Below are positions 56,367 to 64,000 of a DNA stretch of 64,000 nucleotides, piece after piece. Within the stretch, counting starts at the first letter, position 1, and every line of letters begins with the position of its first letter. A program made the position numbers and the translations under genes. The notes below the pieces were generated by a model. It searched no databases. It was given only the letters and a program-made list of their open reading frames with translations, and had not been told where the DNA came from. The DNA is taken from positions 6,081,001 to 6,145,000 of the forward strand of contig NC_134025.1 of the NCBI RefSeq assembly GCF_964204645.1, read 5' to 3'. This DNA comes from Tubulanus polymorphus (lineage: Eukaryota > Nemertea > Palaeonemertea > Tubulaniformes > Tubulanidae).

Positions 56367-59363
56367 ATGAGAGAAACAAACTTAGATGATGAGGATAGGT
56401 CGACGAAGGAGATTGGAAGGTGTGACAAAATTGCCCTAGCAAGCGAAGTGGACCGGGGGCTGTACACGAGATGTGAAGTAACAGAATCTACGCCACTTTT
56501 AGAAAAGTCAAAACATAAAAATGATTCATGGTGCGCAAAAGACAGGTACATATACAGGAACAGATTAAACAGCGTCAATAATGGCGTTAATACAACGAGC
56601 ACACCGTTATTTTCATGTATTCACATTTCTTGAATAGGTATTACATAGTGTTCATTGTATGCATGATGCAAGGTCTCGGCATTTTGTTACCTTGGAATCT
56701 CTTCATGACGGCTAAGGAGGTTGTATGCAAGATTCAAATTGTAGCATATAATATGCCCAATATCATCTTCGTATGATAAAGATGCTTATCCATTGTTCTT
56801 TCTAATTTCAGTACTTCATCGACTATAAACTGTATCCGGCTGGTGATGTTGATTATCGTAGAAATTTTCTTACATATGCCGGAATATCTTCGCAGATACC
56901 AAACACATGTTTGAACATTTTCAACTTGTTTTATCAAGGTAATGGAAAGTAAGTAAATATATACAGACTTTTAAGGTGAAAGATAAAAACTCTGCAACGC
57001 CCCCAAGTGTCAGAGCCTGACATTAAGACCACCTCAATAACCAAAATGATATTTTCCATGGGTGGACGACAAAGTTCCCGACATTATGTGTATACAGAAT
57101 AATCGAAATTCATTAAATTTTCAGGACGAAACCTTCTATCCGGATTGTGGTCAGTATGCTGGTTCTGAGCGGTTTGTTTGTATTGACAATAGCACTTGCT
57201 GTTATTGATACGTCACAAGGTACAGACGTTATCGCGTTATCAATATTCATTTCATTTATCGCTCTCTACTAAATCAATGATCGGAGATTCGTCTCTCTTG
57301 GTTCAAAGTTCGAAAGGGTCGAATTATAATGCTCGATTTTCGATATTTTTAGCTCCCGAATTATTTTTTGGCGTTACGTTGCTTCTCATCGTTTTTATGA
57401 ACAGTAAGTTTGGATGTCTTAACCATTTTTCCCTGAACCCAAGGAAATCTTGGAAAAGATCTTGTCATTCTCATTTTCAAGTGTGCACTGGTGTTTGGAG
57501 TAACTGTTTCTTTGGCATAGCAGCCCAATTTCCGGCAATTTACCTCAACAGTTGTATCACTGGAATGGTGAGTTCCCCATTTTCATTCCAGGTATATACT
57601 ATTTCCATGGCATTATTGGTCAGATAATCCTCTCTATCTTTTTAGAACGTATGTGGTGTCATAGTTTCCGTCCTTTCAATGACTTCCAAAACAGGTATAA
57701 AAATTCTTTTCCATCTCAGTCTTCCAAGAACAATCTTCATTTCAAAATCATTATTCTACAAATCTCACAACATTTTGTGAGATATTTAATGTTTACGTAC
57801 TTCATCAACGGTTTCGCGAATGCTTTTTTCTTTTGCTTTCCCGTCACGGTTTTTGACATGAGCGAAAAATTGAAACAGTTTTTAATTTGTAGGAAGTGAC
57901 CCTCGTTCGTCGGCTATAATATATTTCGTAGTGGCTCTATTGATATTGATAACGGCACTTGATTTGTTTATAGCCCTACCACTTACGGTAATAATGACGT
58001 TTGACCTAATGTCACAGGTCTACGGGTGGTGTTATAGGTGACACTGGGTTTTCATCTATATGTTTAAGATGCAACGGGTCTCGGACACAAATCAAAATAT
58101 AAATTCGATAATGATTTTCAAACTTTACGTTGAACAAACAGATTTAGATTTTATTTGTTGTTCGATCTGGAAGTAAGATGATATTTTGATTATTCTAGAG
58201 ATATTACCGGGTAAATTATGCAGAGGATAAACAGCAATTAGCGGAAAGTCAACTAGTGGAGGGTTTACCGTACATGAAAACATTTAAACAAGTAAGATTC
58301 TTAAGACTGCACGTTTCAACGGTGACGTTCAAGCAGAGCTATGGGTGGTTATTAGTTCACTGCGATTGTATTTTGAGAAATAAACAATTTTTATTACTGA
58401 AATTTTTGAAAGAAAATGTCCCCTAGAAATAAGTCCCCAACGCTTGTACTCCCCTTCATTGTAAATAGTTTAAGTTGATGCATAGTTTTCGCTTTCAGAT
58501 GTGGTTAGCGTTATTTGATGTTTGGTTCCATCGTTTTATTTCTATGACAATTTATCCGGCTATATTAGTTGACATAAAGAGAATGGACCCAGATTTCTTC
58601 ATTCCTGGTAAAAATAAACTCCGGCCTCTTCCTCGTACAACGATGCCAATGAATACTTCATAATATTTCCATTCTTACCGATTTCAACAATCCAAATCAC
58701 ACCTTGTTCGATTCGTGAAATAGGGTCATGCGAATAGACCAAGACTAATCTTATTTTCTAGATGAGTATTTTACGGATGTCATCGCTTATATGATACCGA
58801 ACGTATTAGCGGTGACGACAAACATGCTCAGCTATTCACGGTTTGCACAGGTAAAAATATAGTCACATTGAGATACCCCCTGCCCTCACAAAATAGCCAT
58901 AATACTTAAGAAAACATGTACGTATAAGGTCACACGACTAAAAGTGTATCTTCATTTTGTAGCCTCCGCCGAAGACAATAATATTGTTTCAAATGGCGAG
59001 ATTTATGTTCATTCCATTCTATTTGTTGTGTAACTTTCGTCCGGAAACGCGCAGTATTCCGGTAGTGTTAAATGATTATTGGTTTCTGATTGGAGCTGTA
59101 GTATTTGGTCTACTTAATGGACACATGTCTGGTATTACGTTCATGTACGCAAAAAGGTAAATTAATTTGAAGCCCCTCAATTTAGCCAAGGTGTCTTTGT
59201 AGTATTATATATACACCTTGCACTTTTTAGAGCTGCTGGTTCAGACCCCCGAATGCAGAAAGTTGCAGGAATGATGACTGGAATTGCTCATAGCACTGGT
59301 TACCTCACAGGTCACCCTTTTACACTCGTCGTGGCGTACCTAGTAGAAAATATAGGAAGATAA
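56367..59363 (+). CDS. Equilibrative nucleoside transporter (SLC29 / ENT family)
   Basis: A membrane carrier that moves nucleosides down their gradient. I rebuilt 13 exons, all with GT/AG ends and matching phases: 56367-56545, 56638-56719, 56812-56948, 57125-57219, 57353-57403, 57482-57567, 57646-57694, 57893-57987, 58199-58291, 58499-58607, 58762-58850, 58963-59156 and 59231-59363. They give 463 aa; human ENT1 is 456. The cytoplasmic N terminus holds an acidic dileucine-type signal, ESTPLLEK. Span 1 is MQGLGILLPWNLFMTAKEYF, the ENT signature. It is followed by the long outer loop, APELFFGVTLLLIVFMN, and RFMFIPFYLLCNFRPETR with GLLNGHMSG near the C terminus. The end is TGIAHSTGYLTGHPFTLVVA. 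Introns are short (about 70-210 bp). AATAAA lies at 59625-59630. Which of the ENT subtypes it represents is unclear. Confidence 0.9.
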
Positions 59364-59624
59364 TGCTATATTGTGGACGGTCTCGCCTGTACTTTTGAGG
59401 AGCTTCAGATTTATATGAAATAGTGACTGAGTGATGATAAAGATTGTACCTGGTAAAATGAAAAGACCAGAAAAACTTCTAGTACGACTAGAATGTATGT
59501 TTCCGCGCAATTTATTTCGAAACGAATGTAAGACAACCACAAACGGGAGATTCCACTACGTATGTGTTCGGCAAACTCTTTGTTTCATTGTAATTTTTGA
59601 ACCTCTGAATATCAATTGATTCTC

Positions 59625-59678
59625 AATAAAAATCAATGGATGTGAATTTTGATTATGAGTACATTGATAAGTTTTATT
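59625..59678. terminator. Tail-to-tail polyadenylation signals of the ENT and GPCR genes
   Basis: A plus-strand AATAAA at 59625-59630 serves the ENT gene, and a minus-strand AATAAA at 59673-59678 serves the GPCR gene. With cleavage 15-25 bases downstream, the two transcripts would end within a few bases of each other or overlap slightly. Confidence 0.5.
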
Positions 59679-59877
59679 TGCCTGACATACATATCCCATG
59701 AACTGACAAGTTTCTCAAACTTGCTAATTTTCGAATAATTTAAGATATTAATACAAATACATAGATAGTCGTGGAAATTGTATGGCTATTTAAACATCTA
59801 TATTGTTAATAATTCACTATAAATCGATTTGTTAAAACAGTTGACATTTCTTATGATGGTAGCGTCGCCTTCACATA

Positions 59878-62800
59878 TCACGTGACAGTGGTGGATATAT
59901 CGACTCCGCTGACGGCAGCTGTGGCGCTTTCGCCGTACGTCGCATCGAGCGATCTAATCGCGTTCCGAGACGTTTTTCTTAAGCTGTTTCCCCTGAGAGT
60001 CGACGGTAAAATCCGCAGGTCACTCTCCTCGAGGAAATACACGGCGTATAGCTTCGGACAAAACAAAATCAACAAAATAACGTACGCGTTTGCGACAATG
60101 GGGGCCGTAATGAACGTTAGCGACATGCGGGAACCGGCTCCATTCGTAAAATAAATAGCAATGAACGCCAACCACATGACGATGCTACTGTACACGCTGA
60201 AAGCGATAAATTTGCTTTCGTTGAAATTATCGGGTACGTGTCTGGTTTTGAATGCGTACACCGCACACGATAGAACCAACAGGAAATTGAAGCCGAGAGG
60301 AACCATGACCGACACTGCGTAAATAGAGCAAATTCTTTCGACGAAACGGCGGTCAGGCGAAGGCATCGATTTAGTCGGTAATGGAGGTTCCATAATGGCT
60401 ACGATGCCGCACAATACTATCTGAAAATAGAACATCAGTTGTGAATTGAATTATACATGAAGCGCTAAAGTTCGCAGATAATATGTCACGACAGGGAATA
60501 TGGGTCGCGAGAATCGAATGAGGATCACGAAGAAATAAACCTGGAATGCGGTAATGAAATAACAATAAATAAGACTCCAAGACTGAATAACTACCAAGAG
60601 GATGCATACTTATTGTATACATGTTTTAAAATTGATTATCATAGTTGCTTTCGATCTATTCAGATTTAATCAGCTGTTCATTGCAAAAAGAAGTTTCTCA
60701 GCCCTTCGACAAAAACTTAGAAATCCTCATTTATCGGGTATACACCGATTACGATTGAATATTTACACGCATCTCCCAGTGACGTTCATCAAGTTTAAAA
60801 GTGAAATTTCGAAATAAATCTCGAGGCTGTCTTCAAAAGAGATTTAATGTTGACTGCCAAATCGATCTAGCCGCGTCGTGATGAATATAATTGGTTCTAC
60901 GTTAGGAGAACCTTGTTTACTCTCATCCCATGTTCTATCTGATATGTCACGATGCTACGAAGGAAATTAGTCGTAACGACGAACTGTCGGGTCGATTCAC
61001 CTCTTACCTTGTCTGACTTAATCTGTCTTTCGCTTTTCGCATAAGAATTGGTTTTTCTAGTCTTACGGCATCGTAAAAAAGTGTTATAGTGAGCCATAAA
61101 GGCAGAAAATAAATATTGTGGAAGTCAGTCGGTGAATGTAAAATCATACATAGAATTTAGCACCTATTTATGACCACTTTTTGACATGAAGAATAGTTTG
61201 CTATATGAATGTGCTTGTCAGAATTCTAAAAAATTCTTTACCAATATACCGAGAATTATTATCGAAATTAAACGGAAAACAAATAACAGATTCATTAAGT
61301 ATTCCTGTAGGGCTCTCAAAACATATCGACTAAGCAGCACTGAGTAATGTATACCTTAAACACTCGGTGGTTTGCTATTAGAAAGAAAACCCAAAATATA
61401 GATTTCAAATAACCTTGAATAAGTTATTAGGGTTGCAAATTATTGGACTGCGCGAAACAAAATATATTCAACTCTTGCTATTCTTAGTTTTTTGTGTGAT
61501 AAAATTTTTCGGTAGCAAAAGATTGGAGTGTCATTAAGCAGAATAAAAAACTAGGGATCCAAAATTGTGGATTAGATACATTTTATCTAAACGATTTTTC
61601 CACGTGTAAACTAAACTATTAAACATCTTTTTGGGCCTAGATATTTCAAGATTTTCCAGACACACGTCCGGTACGCCACAAAAGATTCTGCTGGACGCAT
61701 AAATCACATCAACGTTTATTGACGAGTAGTCATGTTACCTGAATTGTAATCAGTGTGGATACAAAGATGAGTTGAACGTGGCGACTGATCCATCTTGGCG
61801 GTGTTCTCGTGCGCTTCCCGTAGTCAAATATCACAAATATTCTGCGTGTTTTAATGAGAATCGGCGCGTAGACGGCCGAGAACACGATCCCCGGACCGAC
61901 CATATTGAAGTAGCATATCACAGTCGTTGGTGGAGACAAATGCGTGAAAACTAGCACCAAGCTGACTAAGATGCTCACTATTATGATGTACATAAGTTCG
62001 ACGCTGGACGCTTTGATCAGTTTCGACTCTCGAGCTCGACAAAAAAGTATGAAAACTAAAATTGTCAGGACAAAACCGAAAGACGCGAACACTACGACCA
62101 CTAATACGAAAGGAGACGACCACTTGTATTCGGAGGGCTCGATTTCTTGGCATGTCGTAAAGTTGACGCTGTCCGGCCACCAGTAAAGCGGACAACGTTG
62201 GCATCGAGTTTGATTGACGACCGTTCGTTCGTTCGGTCGACATCGCAAACAATCCCAACAGCAGACCTGCTTGCGGCGCTGATACTCGAAGCCAGGGGGG
62301 CACGGAGTCGAACACACGGAGAGAGGAACGCCGTACGGGCCGAACCTGGATACATTCGAATGCCACTGTATAGGCGTGTCGGTCAAATTCATCGCGTTCG
62401 AATTGATATCCCAAATGGCCACCGTTTCAACCGTCGGATCACTCCGGCCAGATCTTTGAATATTACGTATTACGTACTTCCCGACCCTATCGCCAAACTC
62501 GTCGAATTGTACACTCTCCCAGGGACCTATTTGTGTGGAATTCAACAGCATTGAACGGATTTTGCTTCCGTCGATGCAATGACTGACCGTGGCGCTGTTC
62601 GCGGCTGGACAGTCGGCCAATATGAGAGTCTTAATAACTTGCGCAAACGCGGAAACGCCGTTAAGAACAAGCGAAATGGAGGAATCGCTATAGAAACCGC
62701 GAGATTCGTCGTAACGAGATGACGCGTCGCAGGTATTGTTTGCGAACGAGCAGTCAAATTTACTTTCCCAGAAATCGCGCAATACGATATTATTCTCGGC

Positions 62801-63820
62801 ATCGGATGCGTTCAAATCTTTGAAATAAGCGTCGAATTGAGTTTTATTTGACATGAACGCGTCGGCGACGAGTAATCCAGTGGGAAGCTGTGCCAGACTG
62901 GACGGATTGTTCAGATTTGGGCCACCTAGTCCATCCGAACCGATAACGATGAAATTGCCAGCTGCTTTGGCCCTGTAGATTGCGGCTAGTAGATGCTTGG
63001 CTTCGGTTGTGTAGGCGTACAATATTAAAACAGTCGCATTCGTGTAGGTTTTAAGTGTTTTCACTATCGAGTCGTATTCTTTAATTGTCGTATATTTGTG
63101 TATACTGAACTTAGCGGCGAAACATAAAGTGAAGTCGTTTTCTACTGCCATCGTTTCCAGCATGTTAATCCCATCTCTTCCGTACGTATCGGACTGGTAA
63201 ACAGCCGACACATAGCTCCACGAGAACTTCTGCAAAAGCGCCAAAATAGTTCGAACCTGAAACTTCGACGGTGGTATAGTTCGTAAAAAGTATGGATAGT
63301 TCGTTTTGTCGCTAAGTGCATCGCTCGTAGCGTAAAAACTGATGTGCGGTATCTGGAAAATGCCCAATAGTGGAGATATCAATGAGCTTGTGGAACTTGT
63401 AGCCGGTCCGATGAGTCCTGCTACTTTGAAGTACGGATATCTACTCGACGATTGGTTGTTTGATGGTGACTTATCGGGTAGAATGTGCATAAGTTGTGAC
63501 AGAGCAGTTGACGGTTTACGACACGCGTCGAAAATAACATAACCGAGTGTCAGATTATTCGGCAACCATTTTAACGAATTCAACTCCCCGACCGCATACA
63601 TCATAGATGTCGCGTGATAAACGGCCAAGTCGAAGATATCTTTACCGCACGAATTTGAGCCTCCGTGGCCGTGTATCGAAAAGAGTCCAGCGAGTAAAAT
63701 GTCTCCCGGTTTGTAGAAGTATGCGTTGTCGGCATGCCCAGGTATATATTCATTTAAAGTTTCACCAGTCATCGTCGATAAAAAGATGATTAAAACGCAG
63801 TGTACGGTCCATTTCGACAT
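59878..63820 (-). CDS. Metabotropic glutamate receptor-like class C GPCR
   Basis: A plasma-membrane receptor of 874 aa in two coding exons, 61739-63820 and 59878-60420, joined in phase 0 within TM4. A signal peptide spans about residues 1-19. The Venus-flytrap ligand domain follows. Residues of the amino-acid pocket known from mGluRs are present: Ser142/143, Thr165 in YATSDALSDK, Tyr213 in YGRDG, Asp296 in IGSDG and Lys420 in CIDGSK. The Arg that in mGluR1 (R78) holds the glutamate side-chain carboxyl is not there; the aligned site reads CGKDIFD. The cysteine-rich domain (503-557) has all nine cysteines. TM1-TM4 lie at about 568-694. Exon 2 has IMEPP, TM5, AFKTRHVP, NESKFIAFSVYSSIVMWLAF (TM6) and TM7 with FCPKLY. 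The cytoplasmic tail is short. A glutamate receptor paralogue or an orphan amino-acid receptor are both possible. Confidence 0.9.
60421..61738. other. Intron of the class C GPCR gene
   Basis: A 1.3-kb intron with donor G/GTAAC and acceptor CTATTTTCAG/A. The open frames inside it show no domain. Confidence 0.8.
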
Positions 63821-64000
63821 TTTGTCAGCTACCGCGTAATGACGAGACTGAATTCAAAATGACATATACTTATATCTCATGCGTGTACATTCTTTTTGAT
63901 GTGTACTTCAAGCTCGTTTGCTCGAGAGATTTTCAGCCAGAAACTTCCGACAACCACCGCTTTGAATAGAATAGAAACGCTCCAGCCGCTATTATGACAC
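63821..64000 (-). promoter_or_regulatory. 5' flank of the class C GPCR gene
   Basis: Upstream of the ATG at 63820. A TATA-like GATATAAGTATATG lies on the minus strand at about 63871-63886, some 50 bp above the start codon. The gene may also have a noncoding exon beyond the window. Confidence 0.3.

Noticed and set aside
1-64000. CRISPR arrays, bacterial operons, rRNA
   Set aside because: The window is animal nuclear DNA. There are no regularly spaced repeats and no rRNA-like segments.

Overview
The window is nuclear DNA from an invertebrate bilaterian animal. Genes are split by GT/AG introns, the intergenic DNA is AT-rich, and the gene set includes a class C GPCR, an ENT transporter, a ciliary STPGR protein and two homeobox genes. 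One homeobox gene is msxlx, a gene known to me from invertebrates such as amphioxus, hemichordates and limpets and not from vertebrates. A spiralian or an ambulacrarian fits best. I cannot name the species.

Layout. Positions 1-22.9 kb hold no gene that I can support. This stretch contains simple repeats, a CpG-dense island at 7.8-8.0 kb and a repeat fragment at 16.6-16.9 kb. Then come nkx2.1 (22.9-25.8 kb, minus strand), a 9 kb spacer, msxlx (35.1-42.1 kb, minus), an MS4A/CD20-like four-span membrane protein (44.4-45.7 kb, minus), an ODF3/CIMAP-type axoneme protein (46.7-49.7 kb, minus, four exons rebuilt here), an unrecognised basic protein (50.8-51.9 kb, minus), an intronless MFS transporter with a tRNA-derived SINE just behind it (53.0-54.6 kb, minus), an SLC29/ENT nucleoside transporter rebuilt as 13 exons (56.4-59.4 kb, plus), and a metabotropic-glutamate-receptor-like GPCR in two exons (59.9-63.8 kb, minus). 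The ENT and GPCR genes end tail to tail.

How the parts relate. nkx2.1 and msxlx are neighbours in the same orientation. They belong to the linkage described in deuterostomes as the pharyngeal cluster (nkx2.1, nkx2.2, msxlx, pax1/9, foxA and others), so this looks like a conserved piece of it with nkx2.2 and pax1/9 missing from the window. Both proteins carry an eh1-type Groucho-binding motif, and both genes have a perfect NRF1-type palindrome 157-179 bp upstream of the ATG. The genes to the right look like unrelated housekeeping, ciliary and signalling genes.

The most unusual structure is a 279-bp insertion in msxlx intron 2. It is a perfect 114-bp inverted repeat with a 9-base loop, flanked by a 12-bp target duplication, and its arms carry a hammerhead-ribozyme-like core. 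A diverged relative lies 2.7 kb away. I interpret them as small retroelement remnants, possibly of Penelope type.

All exon joins were checked by hand for reading frame. No database search was possible.
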